64,000 nucleotides of DNA from positions 992,001 to 1,056,000 of the forward strand of contig NZ_CP059491.1 in NCBI RefSeq assembly GCF_014041935.1, given 5' to 3'. This stretch comes from Gordonia jinghuaiqii (GTDB taxonomy: Bacteria; Actinomycetota; Actinomycetes; Mycobacteriales; Mycobacteriaceae). Below the pieces are notes generated by a model that made no database searches, was not told where the DNA came from, and was given only the letters and a program-made list of their open reading frames with translations. Shown here one piece after another: positions 27,466-36,600 of this stretch. Position 1 is the stretch's first letter, and each line of letters opens with the position of its first letter. The translations under genes were made by a program, and so were the position numbers.

Positions 27466-28176
27466 ATGTCCGTAGCCGATACCGACCCCGCAGGCTTCCG
27501 CATGCTGGTGGTGGCCGAGTCCATCCGGTTGTTCGGCGAGCACGGATACGAGTCGACGACCGTCGAGCAGATCGCGGCCGCGGCGGGGATCTCGCGACGC
27601 ACGTTCTTCCGCCAGTTCGGGTCCAAGGAGGACGTGATCTTCGCCGATCACGAATCGCTGCTCACGCAGGTCGGCGAAACGCTCGACTCCTCGACCGGCG
27701 ACCCCTGGACCGCGGTGTGCCGGGCCGCCGAGGTGGTGTTCGCGCACTTCCGGCGAGACCGCGAACTCGCCGTCCGCCGCGCACAGGTGGTCCAGGAGGT
27801 GCCGGCCCTGCGCGACCGCGAACTGGTCACCACCTACCGCTACCAGGGCGCCTTCGAGGACTTCCTGCGACGACGCCTGCCCGACGAGCCGCCCGTGCAC
27901 ATCGTCGCCTATGTCGCGGCGATCACCGGCACCCACAACTACCTGCTCCGCCAGATGATCAGGGGAGACGCCGCCGCCACCCCGGATCGGCTCCGCGCCG
28001 AGCTGGCGCGGGTGTCCGTGGCACTCGGTGTCGAGAGTCCACGATCGGTGGCGTCGGCTCTGTCGGACGATGCAGGTGAACGAGCCGGGCGCGAGGTCAC
28101 CGTGGTGACCTATCCGGCGGGCACATCGCCCGCGGAGATCGCCCGCCGGGTGGCCGATGAGCTGGGCAATCCCTGA
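27466..28176 (+). CDS. TetR-family transcriptional regulator
   Basis: A 236-residue TetR-like regulator. The HTH is TTVEQIAAAAGISRRTFFRQF followed by GSKEDVIFADHE; the ligand-binding helical domain contains FRRDRELAVRRAQVVQEVPAL, a block common in mycobacterial fatty-acid-linked regulators. It lies 56 nt after the acyl-CoA ligase and 143 nt before the acyl-CoA dehydrogenase, suggesting it controls one or both. A short inverted repeat in the downstream gap is a candidate operator. Confidence 0.9.
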   Translation: MSVADTDPAGFRMLVVAESIRLFGEHGYESTTVEQIAAAAGISRRTFFRQFGSKEDVIFADHESLLTQVGETLDSSTGDPWTAVCRAAEVVFAHFRRDRELAVRRAQVVQEVPALRDRELVTTYRYQGAFEDFLRRRLPDEPPVHIVAYVAAITGTHNYLLRQMIRGDAAATPDRLRAELARVSVALGVESPRSVASALSDDAGERAGREVTVVTYPAGTSPAEIARRVADELGNP

Positions 28177-28204
28177 TCTCGACGAACTCGGGCGGGACAT
28201 TGCC

Positions 28205-28227
28205 CGCCGATTCGAGGACAATCGGCG
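28205..28227 (+). promoter_or_regulatory. Inverted repeat between tetR and acyl-CoA dehydrogenase gene
   Basis: CGCCGATT (28205-28212) and AATCGGCG (28220-28227) form a perfect 8-bp inverted repeat with a 7-nt spacer. It could be the operator of the TetR protein upstream of the dehydrogenase or a weak terminator of the regulator gene; no T-tract follows, which slightly favours an operator. Confidence 0.45.
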
Positions 28228-28319
28228 AGGAGAGGTCCCCCGTGGATTGACATGGCACTGAGTGCCGTGCTGCACTGGTCACCATTCACTATTGGCACGC
28301 GGTGCCGTGAGGAGTTGTC

Positions 28320-29483
28320 ATGGGTTACGGAAATCCCGACTTCAACGTCTTCGAGCTCCCGGAGGAGCACGTCGCGCTGCGCGAAGCGATCCGCGCGCTC
28401 TCCGAGAAGGAGATCGAACCCCATGCCGCCGACGTCGACGAGAACTCGCGGTTCCCGCAAGAAGCTCTCGACGCGCTCGTCGCGTCGGGCTTCAACGCCA
28501 TCCACGTGCCCGAGGAGTACGGCGGCCAGGGTGGCGACTCCATCGCGGCGTGCATCGTCATCGAAGAGGTCGCCCGCGTCGACGCGTCGTCGTCGCTGAT
28601 CCCCGCGGTCAACAAGCTCGGCACCATGGGCCTGATCCTCAACGGCTCCGAGGAACTCAAGCAGCAGGTGCTGCCCGGTATCGCCTCCGGCGAGGCCATG
28701 GCGTCCTACGCGCTGAGTGAGCGCGAGGCCGGTTCCGACGCCGCGGGCATGAAGACCCGTGCGCGCAAGGACGGCAACAACTGGGTGCTCAACGGCTCCA
28801 AGTGCTGGATCACCAACGGCGGCAAGTCGACCTGGTACACCGTGATGGCCGTGACCGACCCGGAGAAGAAGGCCAACGGCATCTCCGCGTTCATGGTCCA
28901 CAAGGACGACCCCGGCTTCACCGTCGGACCGCTGGAGAAGAAGCTCGGCATCAAGGGTTCGCCGACCGCGGAACTGTACTTCGAGGACTGCACCATCCCG
29001 CTGGACCGCATCATCGGCGACGAGGGCACCGGTTTCAAGACCGCGCTGCAGACCCTCGACCACACCCGCCCGACCATCGGCGCGCAGGCCGTGGGCATCG
29101 CCCAGGGCGCGCTCGACCAGGCGATCGCATACGTCAAGGACCGCAAGCAGTTCGGCAAGCCGATCAGCTCGTTCCAGGGCGTGGAGTTCATGATCGCCGA
29201 CATGGCGATGAAGGTCGAGGCCGCCCGCCTCATGGTCTACACCTCGGCTGCCCGCGCGGAGCGCGGCGAGAAGAACCTCGGTTTCATCTCCTCGGCGTCG
29301 AAGTGCTTCGCCTCCGACGTCGCCATGGAGGTCACCACCGACGCCGTACAGCTCTTCGGCGGCGCAGGCTACACCCGCGACTTCCCGGTCGAGCGCATGA
29401 TGCGCGACGCCAAGATCACCCAGATCTACGAGGGCACCAACCAGATCCAGCGCGTCGTCATGAGCCGCGCGCTGCTGCGCTGA
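28320..29483 (+). CDS. Acyl-CoA dehydrogenase
   Basis: A 387-residue ACAD of standard length and close to mycobacterial FadE25-type enzymes. Blocks include MASYALSEREAGSDAAGMKT (flavin side), NGSKCWITNGG, QFGKPISSFQGVEFMIADMA, QLFGGAGYTRDFPVERMMRDAKI (with the NAD/FAD adenine-binding loop) and the end IYEGTNQIQRVVMSRALLR. The catalytic base position is in the YTRDFPVERM region or the earlier helix depending on subfamily. ATG at 28320 follows GAGGAG. It is the last core gene before the island and is followed by a strong terminator. Confidence 0.95.
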   Translation: MGYGNPDFNVFELPEEHVALREAIRALSEKEIEPHAADVDENSRFPQEALDALVASGFNAIHVPEEYGGQGGDSIAACIVIEEVARVDASSSLIPAVNKLGTMGLILNGSEELKQQVLPGIASGEAMASYALSEREAGSDAAGMKTRARKDGNNWVLNGSKCWITNGGKSTWYTVMAVTDPEKKANGISAFMVHKDDPGFTVGPLEKKLGIKGSPTAELYFEDCTIPLDRIIGDEGTGFKTALQTLDHTRPTIGAQAVGIAQGALDQAIAYVKDRKQFGKPISSFQGVEFMIADMAMKVEAARLMVYTSAARAERGEKNLGFISSASKCFASDVAMEVTTDAVQLFGGAGYTRDFPVERMMRDAKITQIYEGTNQIQRVVMSRALLR

Positions 29484-29549
29484 TCGCCCACCCCGCTGGT
29501 TGAGCCGGTGACGAGCGCAGCGAGGAGCCGCGTCGAAACCAACAAGATT

Positions 29550-29582
29550 CGCCCCGCCGGTTTCGACCGGCGGGGCGTTTTC
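29550..29582 (+). terminator. Intrinsic terminator after the acyl-CoA dehydrogenase gene
   Basis: CGCCCCGCCGG (29550-29560) pairs with CCGGCGGGGCG (29567-29577) around TTTCGA, followed by TTTTCG. It is a canonical 11-bp G+C stem with a short T-run and marks the last core transcription unit on the left side. The preceding segment 29498-29540 (GTTGAGCCGGTGACGAGCGC...) resembles short dispersed repeats of this genus, but only one copy is present here. Confidence 0.85.
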
Positions 29583-29594
29583 GTTCCCTCTCAA

Positions 29595-29640
29595 CCGTTT
29601 CCTTCACGCTCGGCAGATCTGCTGAGCGGGAAGGAAACGG
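29595..29640 (+). repeat. Left flanking imperfect palindrome of the island
   Basis: CCGTTTCCTT (29595-29604) pairs with AAGGAAACGG (29631-29640), with a further CGCTC...GAGCG pairing inside, around AGATCT. The sequence continues GACACCGCGGGA. The reverse complement of the element at 59466-59537 aligns with it over about 55 nt, including the shared GACACCGCGGGA-type flank, so the two are homologous copies in opposite orientation at the two edges of the accessory island. Confidence 0.75.
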
Positions 29641-29666
29641 ACACCGCGGGAGGGCCCGAAAGAGTT

Positions 29667-30287
29667 TCAGCGCCCGCGGGTCTGGCGTAAGCCGCCGCGT
29701 GCCACCTTGATGAGCCCGATCCGTCCGCCTCCACTGGAAGAAGTCTTCCGCGAAGGGGTGTTGTCGACGACAAACTTCTTTGGCTTCGCCTTCTTCGCTG
29801 GCGTTGACTCTAGCTGGCGCTTCAACGATTTCAGTTTGCGCAATCGGCTTTGTTGGCCCGCGGTTAGGCCGGTCCGAATATTAGCTGTCTGGAGAAGCTT
29901 GATTTCGCGATGCACTTCCTCAAGCAGTCGGGCTCTATATTCCTTGGTTGCTTTCGTCGTCGCAGCGGAATGGGCTTCGGATTCCTTCTTTGAGCCATCT
30001 GATCTCTGGCTCACCTTGGCCTTTGGTTTGGCAGGGCGCGTCTTTACCGCTGATGTGGGCCGGGGCGGTTCTGCGTTCGCGTCGCGGATCCGGATGGTGC
30101 GCTTCGGCTGCTCGCGACCGAAGGCGACGTCGGGGAACTGCTCGCGCAACTGGGCGCGCTCCTTCTCCCACCGGTCGACGTGTGACACTTCTGAAGGAGT
30201 CAGGGTGCGTGTCAGGCCTTCTCGACGCGTCGCGAGAAGCAGTTGGCTGAGCTGCTCGAAGCGGGCAAGAGCGTGGTCGCGGCTCAC
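29667..30287 (-). CDS. Basic, Lys/Arg-rich protein of unknown function
   Basis: A 206-residue basic protein. The first 65 residues are helical (ARFEQLSQLLLATRREGLTRT, then VDRWEKERAQLREQFPDV). The middle is Lys/Pro/Ser-rich and probably disordered; a second helical segment (EYRARLLEEVHREIKLLQTA) and a basic tail ending RGGLRQTRGR follow. GTG at 30287 has GAGGAG 8 nt upstream. No family is recognised. High charge suggests nucleic-acid binding (inference only). It is the first gene inside the island, downstream of the 111-aa gene on the same strand and probably co-transcribed with it. Confidence 0.65.
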   Translation of the reverse strand: MSRDHALARFEQLSQLLLATRREGLTRTLTPSEVSHVDRWEKERAQLREQFPDVAFGREQPKRTIRIRDANAEPPRPTSAVKTRPAKPKAKVSQRSDGSKKESEAHSAATTKATKEYRARLLEEVHREIKLLQTANIRTGLTAGQQSRLRKLKSLKRQLESTPAKKAKPKKFVVDNTPSRKTSSSGGGRIGLIKVARGGLRQTRGR

Positions 30288-30353
30288 GCGGCGTCTCCTC
30301 TATCGACGTACTTCACCAGGGTGTCGGTGAACCATCGGGCTGATGGTGTCTTC

Positions 30354-30689
30354 TCACGGCCTCGGTGTGAACTCGATCGTGCTCACCGCAGGTGCGAACC
30401 CGTAGGTGTTGACGCCAGACCAGTCGGTGTCGACGCGCAAAACGATGCCGCCGTCAACGTTGAGTCGTGCCTCGAGGTCCTCCGGTTCGAGTTCCAGACC
30501 GTCTTCGTCTGTTCCTAGAATTTCCCTCAGCTTTGGGTTGAGGTATCCCCAGTGGGTGGCCTCACCGTAGTAGACGAAAAGGGCAGTAGGGTCCTCATTG
30601 TCGGGGTCGAAGTCGCCCTCTGCGGGACGACCGCTGAATGGCGAGTAGATGACGTCGAGGTAATGCACGTCAATACTTGGCAGAGGCAC
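30354..30689 (-). CDS. Small acidic protein of unknown function (111 aa)
   Basis: A 111-residue acidic protein (IDVHYLDVIYSPFSGRPAEGD, ALFVYYGEATHWGYLNPKL, GIVLRVDTDWSGVNTYGF). Alternating strands suggest a small alpha/beta fold. The GTG at 30689 is preceded by AAGGAA. No family is recognised. It is co-directional with the basic 206-aa gene 66 nt downstream; opposite charge of the two products hints at a pair, but that is inference. It is divergent from the hsdR remnant. Confidence 0.62.
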   Translation of the reverse strand: MPLPSIDVHYLDVIYSPFSGRPAEGDFDPDNEDPTALFVYYGEATHWGYLNPKLREILGTDEDGLELEPEDLEARLNVDGGIVLRVDTDWSGVNTYGFAPAVSTIEFTPRP

Positions 30690-30779
30690 TGGAAATTCCT
30701 TCGGAGCCGCTTCTTCGGGTTGGACGACACCAGTCTTGCAGACAGTCCCGACATCCAGGGGAGCTGTGGTGGGTTAATG

Positions 30780-31479
30780 GGGATAAGCGGTATCGAGCAG
30801 CACCGATTCCGTGATCGTGAACGCGAGGCTGTCGACAAGGGTGACACGGTCGCAGCCGACGAGCTCGACCTGTTCCGCAAGGACGTGGGCACGTTCCTTC
30901 GTCAGTACGACTTTCTGTCTCAGCTGTTCGACTATGAAGACCCCGACCTGGAAAAGCTGTCGATCTACCTGCGCTACCTGGCCCCGGTCATCCGACGTGA
31001 AAACGTGCAGCACGCCATCGACCTCTCCGGCGTGGACTTCGAGTATCTGCGGCAAAACCAACAAGCCACAAGCAGTGCAACCCTTGCCGGGGGGTGCGCA
31101 GCTGCAGCCGGCGGGAGAAGGTGGTGGCAGCGGTATCGTGCGTGACCCTGACCTTGTCGAGCTCGACGAGGTCATCGCCACCATCAACGACCTCTTCGAA
31201 GGCGATCACACGGATGCCGACGTGCGGGGCGTCATTTCGCATCTGCGTAACAAGCTTGAGGAGAGCGAGAACTTGAAGATGCAGGCCCGCAACAACTCCC
31301 AATCCCAGTTCGAGGCGAGCCCCGACATCGACGTCGAGTTCAACGGAGCCGTGATCGAGGCTATGGATGCGCACGCCGACCTCTCCACCCAGATTCTGAA
31401 CAACGCAGTGATCCGAGACAAGTTGGTGTCGGAGCTTGTCCCGGCCATCTACCGACGTCTGCGGGCTGAACCGGCGTAA
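30780..31479 (+). pseudogene. hsdR: C-terminal remnant of a type I restriction HsdR subunit, frameshifted
   Basis: Only the C-terminal helical part of HsdR remains. One frame gives ADELDLFRKDVGTFLRQYDF, LSQLFDYEDPDLEKLSIYLRY and IDLSGVDFEYLRQ; a second frame continues LQPAGEGGGSGIVRDPDLVE, INDLFEGDHTDADVRG and ends VPAIYRRLRAEPA. The frames switch at the A-run near 31053-31057, so one indel separates them. The ATPase and nuclease domains, hsdM and hsdS are absent. It is a dead fragment of a lost type I system, directly upstream of the DUF262 gene. Confidence 0.85.
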
Positions 31480-31528
31480 CCGAACCGGCGCCAATCGAGG
31501 TGTACTGGAGCGAAAGGAACATCTACTT

Positions 31529-33374
31529 ATGGGGTTTCAGACACCGCTGTATGAGCTCAGCGAGTATTTGAAGTGGGCACAGTCCGGAAAGATTCAGTTG
31601 CCCGACTTCCAACGTGGTTACAAGTGGGAAGACGAGCGGATTCGCCAGTTGCTCGTGACCGTCCTCCGCAGGCACCCGCTGGGTGTAGTGATGTTGCTCA
31701 ACACAAGCAACGACCAAATTCGATTCAAACCTCGCCCGATCGAGGGAGCAAGTGTGCCGGCCGGCACGAAGGCTGAGCTGTTGTTGCTCGACGGTCAGCA
31801 GCGGTTGACGTCGCTCACCCAGGCACTTACCGGCGACGGTGTCGTGCACACGATGGACAGTCGAGGCAAACGCATAGACCGCCGCTACTTCATTGACATG
31901 CGTCTGGCGGTGGAAGGTGACGACCGGATCGATGAGGCGGTGTTGTCGCTGCCCGGTGACGGTATAGAGCGAACCAATTTTGGGAAAGACATCGTTCTCG
32001 ATGTTTCGACACCCGAGAAGCAGCGAGCAGCAGGCCTGTTTCCAGTGAACCTGATCTTCGGGGATTCGATGACATGGCTCTTGACCGACATGAATGACCT
32101 CGGCCTCATCAAGGCGTTCAACGACGAAGTTATCAAACCGACTGGTACCTACACCATTCCGGCGATCGAACTCGACAAGGACACCAGCAAGGGTGCCGTT
32201 GCCACAGTGTTTGAGAAAGTCAATGTCGGTGGCCTCCCTCTCAATGTTTTCGAGTTGTTGACTGCGACGTTCGCCGGAGACCCCGCCTACTACGAGTCCC
32301 ATGGCACCGACTTTCGGCTCAACGATGACTGGAAGGAGACACAGGCGAAGTTCGCCGCCTATCCGGTACTCGCGGGCATCGAGAATACCGACTTCTTGCA
32401 GGCTGTAACGCTCCTCACCACTCGTAAGCGCAACCTTGCGCACATCGGCCCTCGCCCGCCTGCCGTATCTGCGAAGCGCGAAGACGTACGTATTGAAGTT
32501 GACGCTCGACGACTACTTGGAGTGGGTCGGTCCGTTACGGGAAGCTTTCGTCTGGGCGTCGGATTTTCTGGCTGACCGCCATGTGTTCGACACCAAGTTT
32601 CTACCGTATCCGAAGCAGCTCGTACCCCTCGCTGCCATCCGAGTGGTTATGGGTCACGACGCCGATCTTCTCGGACCCTGCGGGAAGCTGGTGCGGTGGT
32701 TCTGGTGTGGCATCTTGGGTGAGCTATACGGCGGTGCGATCGAGACACGGTTCGTTCGCGACCTTGAGCAAGTGCCGGAATGGGCGACCGGCGAGGCCGG
32801 ATCAGTCACGCCCAATACTGTCAACGACGCCACGTTCGTCGAGTCGAGGCTCCACTCCCTTAGGACGCGTAACGCGGCCGCCTACAAGGGAATTTATGCT
32901 CTACTGCTCGGCAACGGTGCTCGGGACTGGATGGAGGACAAGGCTCTCGACAAAGTGCAGTACGTGAGCCTTGCGGTCGACATACATCACATCTTCCCGA
33001 AGAAATGGTGCGAGAGCCAGTCGATTGATGACGAACGTCGGGAGAGCATCGTAAACAAGACGGCGATTTCTGCGGTGACCAACCGCACGATCGGCGGCGC
33101 GGCGCCATCCAGCTACCTGTCCAAGATCGAGCAGAAGGCGCAGATCGACGCAAGTAAGGTCGATGGTCTGCTCGAGGCGCACCTCGTTCCCTCTCAGGCA
33201 CTCCGGACCGATGACTTCGATACGTTCTTCGTCGAGCGGCGGAAACGTCTGTGCGACCTGGTTGAGGAAGCGATGGGTAAGGCGGTTCCACGAGACGTAG
33301 GTCATGGCGCTTCAGAAGACTCGACCCAGTTTGAGATTGCCGAGATCGAAGAACTTCCTGACGAGGCCGACTAG
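31529..33374 (+). pseudogene. DUF262/HNH (GmrSD-like) gene split by a frameshift
   Basis: The N-terminal part (nt 31529 to about 32490) has LPDFQRGYKWEDERIRQLLV and the ParB-like nucleotide-cleavage motif LLLDGQQRLTSLTQAL, typical of DUF262. The C-terminal part, in another frame, has the HNH/DUF1524 nuclease core VDIHHIFPKKWCES and SAVTNRTIGG. Frame one reads PPAVSAKREDVR and frame two resumes at LKLTLDDYLEWV; removing the single A at 32492 restores one 614-codon reading frame. Such proteins resemble type IV modification-dependent restriction enzymes. RBS GAAAGG precedes the ATG at 31529. Unless the indel is a sequencing error or is bypassed, the protein is inactive. Confidence 0.82.
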
Positions 33375-33681
33375 ATCAAGTCCAGCCGTAGATGCGTTAG
33401 CCGCGTTGCAGGGTGATCTGCCTCTACCCGCTGCGCTGTCGGAGGCGGCGCAGCGTTAGGGGGTTGAGCCGGTGGTCCGACAGGAAGCCGTGCGTAGGGG
33501 CCAGCTGCGATCCACGCGGGTTCGAGCCGCATTTGCGGTACCCGGTGCTGTTGTCAGACCTCTGGTGCATTCTGTGTGGGAGGCTCGTGACGGGCTCGGT
33601 GGAAGGAAGCGGGGGCGAGGTGTCGGCGACAATGCCGGAGGGTGGGGGAACCGCCTTTGGAGTCGGAAAACGGGTTGGTGA
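33375..33681. other. 307-bp segment without a recognisable gene
   Basis: Open frames exist on both strands but none has start signals or recognisable sequence. A short T-arm-like hairpin (GCGGGTTCGAGCCGC, 33516-33530) is visible, but no full tRNA can be folded around it. The promoter of the GTPase operon should lie here. Confidence 0.4.
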
Positions 33682-36600
33682 ATGACTTCCGAACCGACGT
33701 CCCTGCAAGACGCCGTCAGCGGTGCGATTGAACGAGGTCGCGCGGAACTGTCCCTGTTGGATGACGTCGTAGACCGCCTGGTGGCCGCGTTCGCTAAGAC
33801 CGTGGACGAAAGCGCGGATAACGCGGGCGAGCAGCCTCCGTTGATCCGAGAGCTCGAAGACATCGTTCGGGGGATACCCCGTGAGCTGCGAACACACCTC
33901 GACCGCGAACGGGACGCGCTCGGAACGTTCAACATCGCGTTCTTCGGCCGCACCGGAGTGGGCAAGAGCACTCTCCTGTCGGCATTCGGCGAACTCGACG
34001 GCAGTTATGTATCGCCCGGAGCGAGTGACTGGACGACCGACGTCCGGCATATCGAGTGGCGCGGTTGCCGGCTCTACGACACTCCCGGGATCAACGGTTG
34101 GGGCAGGACCGAAAGCCGTGATGACCTCGAGATGAGGGCACGTAGAGCGGTGGAAATCGCTGACATCGTGCTCCTGTGCTTCGACAACCAGAGCCAGCAA
34201 GCCATGGAGTTCTCGAAGATCGCCGACTGGGTCCGCGACTACGGGAAGCCGGTTGCGGTAGTGCTCAACGTTCGCAATCCGCGATGGCGGGACCCGATCA
34301 AGGTTCCGAGGAGACGGCGGAAGAACCTGTCTGAATCGGTTCGCCAGCATGCTGACAACATTCGGACCGAGCTCGCGAACATCGGGCTGCCGGACACCCC
34401 CGTCGTCGCGGTGCATAGTCGGCGTGCCCTTTTCGCACGGGCGGCCACGCCTTTTCACGGACCGGGCCGAGAGGACTTCCTTCATGAACGAGAGGAATTC
34501 GGGACCGAGACGCTTACGCGCTGGTCGAACTTCGAGACTCTGGAACGGTTGATCACCGCGGCGATCGTAGAGGGCGCCGCGGACCTGCGTCTCAACGCGC
34601 TGCGCGAGGATGTCCGGGCGCGCTGCAAGCGGTCGGCCGAAGAATTGAGCCGGCTGGCAGGTGCGATAGAGAAACAAGCGGGTGCACTCGATCGCGAGAT
34701 CGAATCCCTGTTCGCGATCCTCGGGTATCCGGAGGGTGAGGAACGGGAAAAATGGCTGCAGCCCGCGGAAGTGGATCTCGTCGCAGCTGCGGAAGCGACC
34801 AGGGGCCGCCCGTACACGTCCCCGGCCAAGGGCTCGTTGGATCGCTACGTCCGGTACCTCAGCGCCTCTCATCTGGCGCAGTGTCGCCGGAAGGCGCGAA
34901 CCGCAGCAGATGAGCTGATTGAGAATGCGTTTAACGACCATCGAACCATCGATGAAGCGGAGTTCACGAAGGCCGTGTTCGACGAAACTGCGATCCGAAC
35001 GGCCATCGACACAGTGTGGACCGACCGGCAGACGTTCCTCGAGCGTGAACTCGACATGGCGGCAGGGCAACAGTCTGTGCTGGACCATTCTGCGACCGCG
35101 CGTGCCGCTGCCATCCGAGGTTCGGACGGCAGCGGGGCGGCGGGCAAGTTCGTCCAAGGTGGGGGCATTGCCGTCGGTCTCGGTGCGCTCGCGGTGCCGG
35201 TTGCGATCGCGAACTTCTGGAATCCCGCTGGCTGGGTCGCCGGTGTGGCTGTCGCTGGCGTCGGAGTCGCAGGTCAGCTTCAGCAGCGTTTCGGTAAACG
35301 TCTGAGTGAACGGTCTGAAGAGGCCGCGCGCAAAGCGCGAGTCGAGGCAATCGCGAATAGCCATCGCGCGGTGAACCAGACCTTCGATGACTACGAGAAT
35401 CTCGTTGTCCGTGGGAGTCGTGAAGCGGCGTGGGTACTCGTGTCGGAGTCGGCCATCGAACTGCTCACACAAACAGTCCTTCTCCGAAGGGCACGTGGCC
35501 GGGTCGAAAAGTTGGTTGACGCGCTGAACGTCGGCGCTAACTCGATCGGGGCTTCTCGTGCGCCGCAAAACGTCCTCATTCGCGCGCAGGAGCAACTCGC
35601 CGATACACGCACCGACTTGACTCGAGTTCTGTTGGGAGAGGACTGGCTCGACAGTGCTGATTCCTCAGGGCACGTCCCACAAGTGGACCCCGGCACACGA
35701 GTCATGTATGCGGAGCGGCACGAATCAGACAAACGCAGGTTGTGCGACGCGATCATCGAACTGTGGGCGGCACCGCCGACCGTGAGCATCAGAGCTTGGC
35801 GGGATGAGGTCGAAGCGGAGGCGCTGAGAGACCCTGGCCTTCTTGAAGTGACACAGTCATTTTCGGGTGTGGCACGCGCGAAACCCGTCCTGTCTGTCTT
35901 CGGTGACTACAACTCAGGTAAATCGTCATTGATCCGCCGCATACTTCTCGAGAACGACGTGCGTGCGACCGAATCGATCGACATCCGCGCGGTCCCCGCA
36001 ACCGAAGCATCCGACCGATACGAGCTGCCCCGATTCGACCTCGTCGACACGCCTGGATTGCAGGGCGGAGATCCCGGGCATGCGCAGCACGCGGTCCAGT
36101 CGGCTGTCGAGTCGGCACTCGTCTTCGTTGTCGTCCATATCAACCTCCTCGTCGGCGACACCGCGCTCTTGGAGCAACTTGCGCGTGGTTCGTCAGAACA
36201 CGCTGCCAAAGGAGACCGGATGATCTTTCTCATCAACCGCTGTGACGAGCTGGGTGCGGACCCGCTGACGACGCCCGACACCTTTCTCAATCTGGCGCAG
36301 CGGAAACGCGAGGAGCTGTGCGCGGCTCTCGCGCGGCGCTCCATCGACGTCGGGGTCGACCGGGTACATGTCCTGTCGGGAGATCCTTATGGACTTGCGG
36401 GCGGAGACCACGAACTCGACAAGCATGATTTCGACGGGAACAGAGCTTGGGACGGTGTCGGTGCACTGATCGAGGCAATTGCGGAGCTGCCTGACGACGT
36501 GGTGTCTTCGGCCAGTGTCGCCGCTGCATTCGATAGCGCTGTCACGGCGCTGAAGCGCAGGATGCGAGACCTTCATCTTCAGCAGGACGAAGTCCGTGCC

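Noticed and set aside
33516..33530. T-arm-like hairpin GCGGGTTCGAGCCGC suggesting a tRNA or attachment site
   Set aside because: No acceptor, D or anticodon arms can be placed around it and no matching tRNA end or repeat is present, so it is not called.
33413..33685. Small open frames upstream of the giant GTPase gene
   Set aside because: They overlap each other in different frames, lack start signals and have no recognisable protein sequence.
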